59,235 nucleotides of DNA, from the NCBI GenBank assembly GCA_031291075.1, contig JARLJS010000256.1:1-59235 (forward strand). The letters are read 5' to 3'. A model generated the notes under the pieces. The model was not told where the DNA came from. It ran no database searches and saw only the letters and a list, made by a program, of their open reading frames with translations. Numbering within the stretch: position 1 is the first letter of the stretch; each line of letters begins with the position of its first letter. A program made the translations under genes and the position numbers. The DNA is from Nevskia sp. (GTDB taxonomy: Bacteria; Pseudomonadota; Gammaproteobacteria; Nevskiales; Nevskiaceae). Below are positions 43,280-51,158 of the stretch, piece after piece.

Positions 43280-44818
43280 ATGCGTTGGCCACCTGGAACA
43301 CGCGGCAATCCGGGGTTCCGCGACACGGGACCCGGCGGGGCTGCGGGCCTGGGGATGGCGACCTTCGATCACCTGTCGGCCGCGGGCGCGGCTTTCCTGC
43401 TGGTGGGCCTGGCGGCCTGGATCGGCTTGCGCCTCGCCGCCGAGGCTGGCACGCAGGTGATCTCGCCGGCGAACGCCGCGCTGCTCTCCCTGCTGCTGCT
43501 CGCCGACCTGCGCCGCTGGGGGACGCTGTTCGGCGCCGGAATCCTCGCCTGGTTCGCCGCCGCCCGTCTCACCGGCATGTCCGGCGCGGATACCTTCCTC
43601 TATACGCTGTGCAACGCCGCCGAGGTGCTGATCGCCGCGGTCGGCCTGCGCGCCTACCTGGGCCGGCGGCTGGACCTGACCGAATCGCGCTCGTTGCGGG
43701 AGTTCATGCTGTGGGCGGCGCTGCTCGCCCCGGCCGCCAGCGCGGGCGTCGCCGCGATGGCGCTGCGGATCACCGTCGGCGCCGACCCGGCTGCCGTGTT
43801 CGCCACGCGCTTCCTGGCGGATGCCACGGGCATGGCACTGCTGGTACCGCCGGTGCTGCTGCTGCGGACGGCCAGCGCGGCGCCCCTGCACGAGCGCATC
43901 TACGAGCGCAGCGCGGTGCTGCGCGCCGCGGCGACCTTCGCCCTGCTCGCGGCGGTATGCGGCGCGGTGTTCTGGCAGAGCCGGCTGCCGCTGCTGTTCC
44001 TGGTGTTCCCACCCCTGATCTTCGTCGCGTTCCGGCTCGGCTGCAGCGGCGCCGCCTTCGCCGTGCTGCTGGTCGGCGCCATCGCCTTGGCCTGCACCGT
44101 CCACGGGCGCGGACCACTGCAGGCGGCCGGCCTCGACCCGCCGCACCAGGTCGCCCTGCTGCAGATCTTCCTCGGCGCCGCATGCGCCAGCAGCTTCCCG
44201 GTGGCGGCGGCGATGACGGAGAAGCGCCGCTCCGAGGAACGGCTGCTGCTGAGCGAGGCACGCTTCCGCGACCTTTCGGAGACCGACGGCCTCACCGGCA
44301 TCGGCAACCGCCGCAGGTTCGACGAGGCGCTGGATCTGGAGTGGAAGCTGGCGTTGCGCGACGGCACCCCGGTGTCGCTGCTGCTGATCGACGTGGACTG
44401 GTTCAAGGCCTATAACGACAGCTATGGCCACGCCGAAGGCGACAAGCGGCTGCAGGACGTCGCCGCCGCGATCGACGACGCGGTGCAGCGGCCGATCGAT
44501 CTCTGCGTCCGCTTCGGCGGCGACGAGTTCGCCGTGATCCTGCACGACGCCACGCTGGCGGGCGCCCGCGTGGTGGCGGAGCGCATCGCCGGCGGCGTGG
44601 CCCGCATGCGCATCCCGCACGAGCACGGCCGCGGCGGCGTGCTGAGCCTCAGCATCGGCCTGGCCACCGTGGCGCCGAAGATCCAGTCCGAGCCCGGCGA
44701 CCTGTTCCAGGCGGCGGACCGCGCGCTCTACCGCGCCAAGCACGGCGGCCGCAACCGCATCGAAGCCGACCTGCCGCGCGCGGCGATCGACTGGAAGCAG
44801 CCACGCGCCTCCGCCTGA
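43280..44818 (+). CDS. MASE1-type membrane diguanylate cyclase
   Basis: A 512-aa protein. Eight hydrophobic helices (~residues 35-305) with the MASE1 pattern of loops (ISPANAALLSLLLLADLRRW, FATRFLADATGMALLVPPVL) are followed by a short linker helix and a GGDEF domain with RFGGDEF and the feedback site RPID five residues upstream. All catalytic features are intact. The start at 43280 has GGGGGTG upstream; an ATG at 43355 is possible. It is the fourth complete cyclase in the window and unrelated in its membrane part to the triplicated ones. Confidence 0.87.
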   Translation: MRWPPGTRGNPGFRDTGPGGAAGLGMATFDHLSAAGAAFLLVGLAAWIGLRLAAEAGTQVISPANAALLSLLLLADLRRWGTLFGAGILAWFAAARLTGMSGADTFLYTLCNAAEVLIAAVGLRAYLGRRLDLTESRSLREFMLWAALLAPAASAGVAAMALRITVGADPAAVFATRFLADATGMALLVPPVLLLRTASAAPLHERIYERSAVLRAAATFALLAAVCGAVFWQSRLPLLFLVFPPLIFVAFRLGCSGAAFAVLLVGAIALACTVHGRGPLQAAGLDPPHQVALLQIFLGAACASSFPVAAAMTEKRRSEERLLLSEARFRDLSETDGLTGIGNRRRFDEALDLEWKLALRDGTPVSLLLIDVDWFKAYNDSYGHAEGDKRLQDVAAAIDDAVQRPIDLCVRFGGDEFAVILHDATLAGARVVAERIAGGVARMRIPHEHGRGGVLSLSIGLATVAPKIQSEPGDLFQAADRALYRAKHGGRNRIEADLPRAAIDWKQPRASA

Positions 44819-44902
44819 CCCTGACCTCGCCCCGATCTGGCGAGCTTTTTGCGTTCGAACAACTCCAGAGCTCGCATCGAACGAATGCGGCCGGAGATGG
44901 CA

Positions 44903-45136
44903 ATGAAAGTAACCCTGACGCTAATGAGCGGCGCCGCGTTGGCGCTGTGGCTGGCCGCCTTGCCTACGCGGCGCCCGGCTCCGCTTCCCACCCACGTCAC
45001 CAGCGACGCGCTGGCAGACGCGATGAGCAGCCACGGCATCGAGCTCGAGCAGCCCGTCGTCGCCGGGCCCGCCGCCGCACCCGTGCCGGTCGCCTATACG
45101 GAGGCGGCCGCACCATGGCGGACAACGCAGCACTGA
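44903..45136 (+). CDS. Small membrane-anchored or exported protein, unknown
   Basis: A 77-aa protein with one N-terminal hydrophobic helix (VTLTLMSGAALALWLAALPT) and a Pro/Ala-rich tail. The start at 44903 is preceded at six bases by CCGGAG; the ATG at 44897 is too close to that site. It follows the MASE1 cyclase by 84 bases. No family recognised. Confidence 0.5.
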   Translation: MKVTLTLMSGAALALWLAALPTRRPAPLPTHVTSDALADAMSSHGIELEQPVVAGPAAAPVPVAYTEAAAPWRTTQH

Positions 45137-45185
45137 TATGGTGCCCCGCCCGGGGCTGACTCCGGCGTGGCCGCAAGCTGCCGGT

Positions 45186-46187
45186 TCAGGCGCCGAGACT
45201 CAGCACGATCTTGCCGGCGTGCTGGCCGCTCTCCATGTAGGCATGGGCCGCGGCCGCCTGGTCGAAGGCGAACACCTTGTCCACCACCGGCCGGATCCGC
45301 CTCGCCTCCAGCAACGGCCAGACCTCGTGGCGTAGCGCCGTCCCGATGCGCGCCTTGTACGCGGCCGGCCGCGGACGCAGCATGGTGCCGCTGACGGAAG
45401 CGTTCTTCGCCATCAGCCGCAGCGCGTCCAGCTTCATCGCCGAACCACCCTGGGCGGCGATGATGACGATGTGGCCGCCCGGTGCCAGCAGCTCCAGATT
45501 GCGGCCCAGGTAGTCGCCGGCCACCATGTCCAGCACCACGTCCACCCCGCTGCCGATATGCCCCGCCAGGGCGGAGGCGAAATCCCCGCCGCGGTAGTTC
45601 ACCGCCCGCACGGCGCCGAGCGTCTCGCACAAGCGGCAACGCTCGTCCGAGCCGGCCGTGGCGAACACCTGGGCGCCGAGGGCGTTGGCGAGCTGGATCG
45701 CCGCCACGCCGATGCCGCTGGCGCCGCCGTGCACCAACAGGCTCCGCCCGGCCTCCAGCCGCGCCAGGTCGAAGATGTTGCTCCACACCGTGAAGTACGC
45801 CTCCGGCAGGGAGGCCGCCTCTTCCAGGGTCAGGCCCGCCGGCACCGGCAACACCTGCCCCGCCGCCACCACGCAGTACTCCGCGTAGCCGCCGCCAGCC
45901 AGCAGGGCGCACACCGGATCGCCCACGGCAAACCGCGTAACCCCCGGCCCCAGCGCCGCGACCCGCCCCGCCACCTCCAGCCCCGGCCAGTCCGGCGCCC
46001 CCGGCGGAGGCGGGTACACGCCGCGCCGCTGCAGCAGGTCGGCCCGGTTCAAGCCGGCCGCCGCCACCCGGATCAACACCTCCCCCTCCGCCGGGCGCGG
46101 CGTCGCGCGCGCCGCCACTCCCAGCACCTCCGGACCACCCGGTTTGGACGCCTCGATCACCCGCATTTCCGTCGGCAGGTCGTTCAT
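45186..46187 (-). CDS. Zinc-free NAD(P)H:quinone oxidoreductase (medium-chain reductase, PIG3-like)
   Basis: A 333-aa medium-chain dehydrogenase/reductase of the quinone oxidoreductase type. VAAAGLNRADLLQRRGVYPP and LEVAGRV mark the N-terminal domain, SLLVHGGASGIGVAAIQLA the Rossmann fold, and no zinc ligands are present. The pattern matches the TIGR02824/PIG3 branch. It reduces quinones or enones with NADPH. It is convergent with the small exported protein and is the last ordinary gene before the A/T-rich region. Confidence 0.88.
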   Translation of the reverse strand: MNDLPTEMRVIEASKPGGPEVLGVAARATPRPAEGEVLIRVAAAGLNRADLLQRRGVYPPPPGAPDWPGLEVAGRVAALGPGVTRFAVGDPVCALLAGGGYAEYCVVAAGQVLPVPAGLTLEEAASLPEAYFTVWSNIFDLARLEAGRSLLVHGGASGIGVAAIQLANALGAQVFATAGSDERCRLCETLGAVRAVNYRGGDFASALAGHIGSGVDVVLDMVAGDYLGRNLELLAPGGHIVIIAAQGGSAMKLDALRLMAKNASVSGTMLRPRPAAYKARIGTALRHEVWPLLEARRIRPVVDKVFAFDQAAAAHAYMESGQHAGKIVLSLGA

Positions 46188-46741
46188 GGAACTGACATCT
46201 CCTTTCGAATCGAACCGTAAACAGGGTCCCACGCCATCCTGCCAAACTTGAACTTTACCCGCGCAAGCCTCATCCTTGCCGCCGCTTGAAGCCCAGCGTG
46301 GCGGCAAGGGGTTCCAAACGGCGCAACGCCGTTTATCGGGTCCGACGCACCTCACATCGACACCCCGGGCTGCTTCCGGTATATATTCCCACCTGAAAAT
46401 TAAAGAAAAGTCCGGGTAGCGCAGCGGTTCTGCTACGGACTTGGTTGTTTCGCAGGCTCTCTCCGCGATTGGGGATTTTCGCGGAATCCTCGCAAAGGCT
46501 CAGCGGCGTAAGGCCGCAAGACGTAGTCGTCCAGCGCGGCAAGACGTTAGAACGTGAAAATTAAAGGGCAATCCCGCTCGGGAACAAAATTTGCGCTCGT
46601 TTTTTCATACTGTAGCCGGCCGTCATAATTGAGTTACATGTTAGAATGGTAAGTTTTGTCTACTGTTTCGATTGAACATTCGGTCATAACATTGGTCTGC
46701 CCAGCTCAAGGGCCCCCACCCAACCAAATGAGTAAACCGCC
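46188..46741. other. 554-bp non-coding region before the peptide gene
   Basis: No protein gene is supported; open frames here only shadow RNA-like structure. It contains the structured, direct-repeat-flanked segment at 46394-46605 and an A/T-rich leader (46606-46741) that must hold the promoter of the 47-aa peptide. Possible promoter boxes are present but none has both elements at good spacing. The change from GC-rich to A/T-rich sequence begins here. Confidence 0.5.
46394..46605 (+). ncRNA. Candidate structured RNA flanked by 12-bp direct repeats
   Basis: The 12-mer TGAAAATTAAAG occurs at 46394-46405 and again at 46555-46566. Between them are several stems: GTAG-C-GCAG with CTGC-TAC, CCGCGA with TCGCGG, GCGGC with GCCGC (loop GTAAG), GACG with CGTC, and ACGTT with AACGT. 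A run of six T follows at 46600-46605. An alternative fold GGATT/AATCC with a 7-base loop looks like a tRNA T-arm. The piece CGCAAAGGCT recalls the 3' half of c-di-GMP-I riboswitches, but other conserved parts are lacking. It may be a cis-regulatory leader, a small RNA or a small mobile element; the strand is assigned from the T-run. Confidence 0.4.
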
Positions 46742-46885
46742 ATGTCTCTCGAAAACACCGAAGTGGAAGTGCTGGAAATCTGCGATCTGGAGTACGACGT
46801 TGCTGGCGTAGGCTCGGTCGAGTCATCTGCCGCGGAAGAAAATCAAGCCGCTTTTGGAATTCTTCGTCGCATGTTCGCGGGCTAA
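46742..46885 (+). CDS. Putative RiPP-type precursor peptide, 47 aa
   Basis: Absent from a long-ORF view. The ATG at 46742 opens a 47-residue frame ending TAA at 46885. It starts MSLENTEVEVLEICDLEYDV, continues with a Gly/Ser hinge (AGVGSVESS) and ends EENQAAFGILRRMFAG. The first half is strongly acidic with hydrophobic spacing (EVEVLEICDLEYD), as in leader peptides that bind modification enzymes; the end carries the basic LRR and an aromatic residue. One cysteine (Cys14) only. There is no signal peptide and no clear GG cleavage site. A strong terminator lies 59 bases downstream, then two cupin-HEAT genes. Precursor function is inferred from size, composition and this layout. The ribosome site is weak. 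Confidence 0.6.
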   Translation: MSLENTEVEVLEICDLEYDVAGVGSVESSAAEENQAAFGILRRMFAG

Positions 46886-46944
46886 AGCGCGCGTGCATTG
46901 TGCCCAGCCCGGACCTTTAGAAAGATTTTCGCCTTCAGCTACGG

Positions 46945-46980
46945 ACGGAACTCGGCAAACGGGTTCCGTTCTTTATTTAT
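46945..46980 (+). terminator. Strong intrinsic terminator between peptide and cupin-HEAT genes
   Basis: Arms ACGGAACTCG (46945-46954) and CGGGTTCCGT (46960-46969) pair over ten positions (one G-T) around the loop GCAAA, followed by TCTTTATTTAT. It would end most transcripts of the peptide gene and let a fraction read through into the two enzymes, the usual way to keep precursor above enzyme levels. Confidence 0.85.
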
Positions 46981-47143
46981 AGGGTCGTGCCTTCCAAAAT
47001 GTGTTCTAGCGAAGCACTGGCGTGTCGAAACCTTTGGTGTTGGCCGCAATAAATAGTTGGACGAAGTCGGTGATTTGACCGCAAACTGTAAATTGACCGA
47101 TGCTGCGCAACGGACTGACGGCCTGATCTCGCATCCTGCGGAA

Positions 47144-47980
47144 ATGGACTCTGACTCTGCTGAATCGCCACTTGCCCGCTTCGTCGAACAAGTCGATCGC
47201 AACTTACGCCTAGGCGAGCCGGAGCCGTTCTTTAATTTGGAGGAGGAATTCCGCCGCCTTGTGCATAGCGGATTTCTGGTTCCCTATTTAAATGTCCAGA
47301 TCGAAGCACTGACGCGCGATCCAGGCCACCTGGGGGATTGGCGTCAGAACCAACTGGTGGTTCATCGTGGACGTGGCTATGCCTTGACGGTCTGGCTGTT
47401 CGACAAGCCGCGCCAGCACATCCATACCAGTTCGTTTTACGGCATGTTTGCACCGGTCGGCAAGGACAGTCTGTGCTACGACATCTACAAACTGCCCCCA
47501 CACTATCGCAACGACGTATTCGACCCCGGTGTTAAGCTTGAACCTGCGGGGTCTGGAATCACCGCTCCGGGCGGCATCCTGCTGCTGCAATCGGACGAAT
47601 ATGCCTACGACTTCAAATTCGAACGTCCGTTAGCGGTGCTCAAGTTCACGACCTCATCGTTTCATTCGCTCGAGTGGCTGTTCAACAAGGACAACCTGCA
47701 CGCCTGGCAGGCCAACGATAGCGAGCTCAAGTGGACACAACTGAGGGTTGCCTCTTACATCCTCGGACGGCTGGCCCACCAGTCATCGGTGGAACCGCTG
47801 GAACAACTCGCCACACACCCCCACCATGCGGTGCGTTGGGCAGCAATTCAAAGCCTCGGCCGCCTCAGCCGCACTGCCGCGCTTGCACAGCTTGAAAACG
47901 CATTGGACGATCCGCATCCTCATGTCCGCCGTGCCGCCGGCAAGACCTTGCAGCAGATCCGGCAAAAGCCGCACGCTTGA
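47144..47980 (+). CDS. Cupin-like protein with C-terminal HEAT repeats (A)
   Basis: About 278 aa from the ATG at 47144; the frame is open upstream to a TTG at 47057, so the start is uncertain. Residues ~60-185 have cupin character: GYALTVWLFDKPRQHIHTSS (His92-x-His94), YGMFAPVGKDSLCYDIYKL, then APGGILLLQSDEYAYDF and the strand LAVLKFTTSSFHSLEWL. The second cupin histidine seems lost (Tyr153/Tyr155 in its place). Residues ~215-273 form HEAT-like repeats: LEQLATHPHHAVRWAAIQSL and LENALDDPHPHVRRAAGKTL. It is homologous to the next gene, 6 bases downstream. Cupin oxygenases are known RiPP hydroxylases; the HEAT part may grip the peptide. Activity of this copy is doubtful and it may be a partner subunit. 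Confidence 0.65.
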   Translation: MDSDSAESPLARFVEQVDRNLRLGEPEPFFNLEEEFRRLVHSGFLVPYLNVQIEALTRDPGHLGDWRQNQLVVHRGRGYALTVWLFDKPRQHIHTSSFYGMFAPVGKDSLCYDIYKLPPHYRNDVFDPGVKLEPAGSGITAPGGILLLQSDEYAYDFKFERPLAVLKFTTSSFHSLEWLFNKDNLHAWQANDSELKWTQLRVASYILGRLAHQSSVEPLEQLATHPHHAVRWAAIQSLGRLSRTAALAQLENALDDPHPHVRRAAGKTLQQIRQKPHA

Positions 47981-47986
47981 AGAATT

Positions 47987-48874
47987 ATGGCCCTTACAAT
48001 TCCCTGTAACACCTCCTGGGTCATCAACCTCGCGGAGTTCATCGACTACGTCAAAACCAAAGTGGACCTGAGCGACGAGGACAGCATCGTCGCCGCCGCG
48101 CCGATGTTCCGCAGCCTGGCCAACGATCGGGAACTGGTGATTCGCAAACTGAATCAACTGGTCAAGGACGAATTCAGGAGCCAACCCAACCCCTCCTCGC
48201 AGGCGATATTTCTGGGCGGGGGCCAGGATTTCTTCGTGCGCGCGAACATCTGGCCTTCCAATGCGGACATTGCCGGCGGCCGCTTGTACCAGGACAAGTT
48301 CTCATATCATCTGGCCCACGATCACAATTACACGTTCATGACTGTGGGCTATCACGGTCCGGGGTACATTACCGAAATCTACGAATACGACCGTGACCGG
48401 ATTCAGGGCCATGTTGGCGAACGGGTGGAGTTGCGCTTCCTAGAGCGCCAGCAATTCATGCCCGGCATGGTGATGTTGTACCGGGCCGGGAAGGACGTAC
48501 ACGCCCAGTTTCCGCCCGAAGACCTGAGCGTTACACTGAATTTCATGATCTCCTCGCCGGAGGAGAGGCTGCGGGAGCAGCATTTCTTCGACCTGCAAAA
48601 CGGGACCCTGCTCGACTCTCCGCCAGGAGGTGAAGACTCCGGACGACTGTCATTGCTGAAACTGGCCGGCCTCGTCGGCAACGGCGACACACAAGAACTA
48701 CTCCATGATATTTCACGCAAGCATCCCAGCAAGAGAAGCCGGCTTGCGGCCTTCGACTCGTTGACGCAGCTAAATCCAACGCGGGCCGTGCCGATCTGGG
48801 AGTCCGCCGCTGAAGACCGGGAACCGATGGTGAAGGAGGTCGCTCTCAACAAGCTCCGCGCCCTGGCCGGCTGA
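47987..48874 (+). CDS. Cupin-like protein with C-terminal HEAT repeats (B)
   Basis: A 295-aa protein related to the gene before it. The cupin part (~70-190) keeps a plausible metal site: HLAHDHNYTFMTVGYHGPGY (His111-x-His113), and MPGMVMLYRAGKDVHAQFPP (His172), which would be a three-histidine triad like that of cysteine dioxygenase; Glu130 in ITEIYEY is an alternative ligand. The strand SVTLNFMISS closes the barrel. Residues ~218-293 form HEAT-like helices (LLKLAGLVGNGDTQELLHDI, RLAAFDSLTQLNPTRAVPIW). It probably carries the catalytic activity of the pair. Reaction and substrate are unknown; the 47-aa peptide upstream is the obvious candidate. Confidence 0.7.
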   Translation: MALTIPCNTSWVINLAEFIDYVKTKVDLSDEDSIVAAAPMFRSLANDRELVIRKLNQLVKDEFRSQPNPSSQAIFLGGGQDFFVRANIWPSNADIAGGRLYQDKFSYHLAHDHNYTFMTVGYHGPGYITEIYEYDRDRIQGHVGERVELRFLERQQFMPGMVMLYRAGKDVHAQFPPEDLSVTLNFMISSPEERLREQHFFDLQNGTLLDSPPGGEDSGRLSLLKLAGLVGNGDTQELLHDISRKHPSKRSRLAAFDSLTQLNPTRAVPIWESAAEDREPMVKEVALNKLRALAG

Positions 48875-48939
48875 GCCGGTTCGGCACGGAAAGCGCGGTC
48901 GAATTTATCAGGGAGTCCGGAACACTCGACGTTCGCTGC

Positions 48940-51033
48940 TCAGCCTGATACTACCAACCGCCCCAATTCGTACGCTTCAGTCCAGCGCATGAACTCAGCT
49001 GCAGGCAGAGCTGGGGAGAATAGGAAACCCTGCTGCACGCGACAGCCCTGCTTGAGCAGACGCCGCATCTGCAACGGCGTCTCCACGCCCTCCGCAATGA
49101 CGTCCATGTCTAGGCTCCTGGCGAGCGCCAGCATCGCCGAAATGATGGCCTCAGCCTGCCGCGAACCACCGATCTCGGCAACGAACTGACGGTCGATCTT
49201 GATCTTGTCGATCGGCAGTCGTTGCAGGTAGCTGAACGAGGAATACCCCGTACCGAAGTCATCCATACCTAGCCGGTAACCGAACTTCTTGATCTCCTCC
49301 AGCGCCCTGCGGGTATTTTCCGAGCTGTCGAACAACACGCTTTCGGTGAGTTCCAGATCGATCATCTGGGCCGCATCCGCATCTTCTCTACGCAATGCTT
49401 CCAGCGGTTCGAGAATCTTGCAGTCCTGCACTTGCCGCGCGGATACGTTGACGGAAACGCGGAACTGATGCCCCTGTGCGCGCCACTGCCTGAGCTGGGC
49501 GTGCGCAATGCGCAGACAGCGCTCGCCGAGGGCGTTGATCAAGCCCTCGCTTTCGGCCACCTGGATGAATTCGCCTGGCAATAGCAACCCCCGCTCCGGG
49601 TGCCGCCAACGGACCAGGGCCTCCGCGCCACTGACTTGGCGGCTTTCGACATCGACCATGGGCTGGTAGAACACCTCGAACTCGTTCTGTTCCAGCCCAC
49701 GCTGGATTTCCCCTGCCAGCGCCAGCTGCCGGCGCAGCATGCCGGTGAGCTGGCCATCGGCAAAGCGCGCATTGTTGCGGCCACTGCGCTTTGCGGCGTG
49801 CCCTGCGGCCTCCGCGCTATTGATCAGGCTCTCCGAGGTCTTGCCGTCGCCGGGACTGACGGCGATGCCGATCGACACCGACATATGCAGCAAATGACTG
49901 CCGAATCGATGCGGTTCCGCCAGGCCGCGCAACACGGTTTCGGCGATCTGGCGCAGCCGCAGCTCGGTGGCGCCGCCCGCTACCGCGTCGTCAACCAGCG
50001 CTATGAACTTGTCTCCCCCATAGCGGAACAGTTCGGACCCCACCGGCAGGAAGCGCTGCAAGCGGGTCGCCGCCTCGCACAAGTAAGCATCGCCCGCCTT
50101 GTGACCCAGGCGGTCGTTGACCGAACGGAAGTTGTCCAGATCGAAATAGTACAGAGCCAGCGGCTCTTCGGGCGGATGCGGCGGCGCCAACGCGATTCGC
50201 AGGCTTTCCTCCAACTGCGCGCGGTTGCCGAGGCCGGTCAGCGGATCCTGGTAGGCAAGTCTGCGCAGCTTCTCCGCACCATCGCGGAACTGACGCAGCG
50301 CCAGTGCAACTTGGCCGAACTCGTCGCCGCTGATCGGCGGTAGGTCGAGTTCGAGCTGTCCCACGTTGACTTGACGGATCGCTTCGGTAGTGATGCGCAG
50401 AGGCCGGATGATCGAACGCACCACTAGCAGCACCAACGCGATGCCAATGATTTCAGCCAAGAAAATCATAGCGACGGCGATCCGGATCGCCAGCGATGCG
50501 CGTTCGCGCGCTTCCTGCTGTATACGGTCCGCCCGGTCGCGTTCGCGCCTAGTGGCAGCCCGTACAGTTTCCTCGATCGTATTGACGCGCTTTTGCAGTT
50601 CCGCCACCTGCGCTTGGTCGGTCTTACCGGCCACAAGATTTCTGGCTGCCTGCTCCGAAATTTGCGGCAATTCGCGCTGAGCCACTTCGATGATGCCAGC
50701 ACTCTCAGGATCGAAGCTGCGCAGTCGCGCAAGCTCCACCCAAACGTCGTTGTGTGACTGTTCTTCCAACTGGCGTGCTTTGGCTTCGAGCTCCGGATTT
50801 TTCTGGATGATTGCAATGTTTACATTGCTGCCGTGACGCGCGTCGACAGTGACGGCCTCCAACACCCGCTGGATGATCCCGAACCTACGGTATTGCTCCG
50901 CCTGTGCCTCCTGCTCCTCCTGATTACGCTCAATCAGATACCCCAACAGCAAGCTCGAACTGCCAAAGATAGCCAGCAATCCCAGGCACAGGGCCAGCAA
51001 CCTGAAGCGCACACTGAATATCGGCCTGTACAT
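48940..51033 (-). CDS. EAL phosphodiesterase with degenerate GGDEF domain and membrane sensor
   Basis: A 697-aa protein. Two membrane helices (VRFRLLALCLGLLAIFGSSS, then IRIAVAMIFLAEIIGIALVL) enclose a helical periplasmic segment; HAMP (RPLRITTEAIRQVNVGQLEL), GGDEF and EAL domains follow. The cyclase signature reads GGDKF, so synthesis is unlikely and it may bind GTP. The EAL domain keeps EALVRWRHP, NVSARQ, ELTESVL, DDFGTGYSS and KIDRQF, all needed for c-di-GMP hydrolysis. It is convergent with the cupin-HEAT pair, 65 bases apart. Codon use is less GC-biased than the rest of the window. Confidence 0.9.
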   Translation of the reverse strand: MYRPIFSVRFRLLALCLGLLAIFGSSSLLLGYLIERNQEEQEAQAEQYRRFGIIQRVLEAVTVDARHGSNVNIAIIQKNPELEAKARQLEEQSHNDVWVELARLRSFDPESAGIIEVAQRELPQISEQAARNLVAGKTDQAQVAELQKRVNTIEETVRAATRRERDRADRIQQEARERASLAIRIAVAMIFLAEIIGIALVLLVVRSIIRPLRITTEAIRQVNVGQLELDLPPISGDEFGQVALALRQFRDGAEKLRRLAYQDPLTGLGNRAQLEESLRIALAPPHPPEEPLALYYFDLDNFRSVNDRLGHKAGDAYLCEAATRLQRFLPVGSELFRYGGDKFIALVDDAVAGGATELRLRQIAETVLRGLAEPHRFGSHLLHMSVSIGIAVSPGDGKTSESLINSAEAAGHAAKRSGRNNARFADGQLTGMLRRQLALAGEIQRGLEQNEFEVFYQPMVDVESRQVSGAEALVRWRHPERGLLLPGEFIQVAESEGLINALGERCLRIAHAQLRQWRAQGHQFRVSVNVSARQVQDCKILEPLEALRREDADAAQMIDLELTESVLFDSSENTRRALEEIKKFGYRLGMDDFGTGYSSFSYLQRLPIDKIKIDRQFVAEIGGSRQAEAIISAMLALARSLDMDVIAEGVETPLQMRRLLKQGCRVQQGFLFSPALPAAEFMRWTEAYELGRLVVSG

Positions 51034-51158
51034 TCCCTTACTTCCGCCCCCCGGAATCGCGGAAATTTCCTTCCCCGTTCAGGAGCATACCGGATGTTAT
51101 GCGTAAGAACAGCGACAGTGCGCTCTGGCACAGTCGTGCCCGGCGCAATGCCAACAAG

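Noticed and set aside
46333-46542. A 69-aa minus-strand frame in the region before the peptide
   Set aside because: It runs through stem-loop sequence, has no ribosome site and no protein-like pattern; it shadows the structured RNA.
46394-46566. Possible tRNA or tmRNA piece in the structured segment
   Set aside because: Only a D-arm-like and a T-arm-like hairpin can be drawn; there is no acceptor stem, anticodon arm or CCA end in register.
46728-46811. A 27-codon frame (ATG 46728) overlapping the peptide gene, beginning MSKPPCLSKTPKWKCWK
   Set aside because: It is shorter and its composition looks like a frame-shifted reading of the 47-aa gene. I keep it only as an alternative start region.
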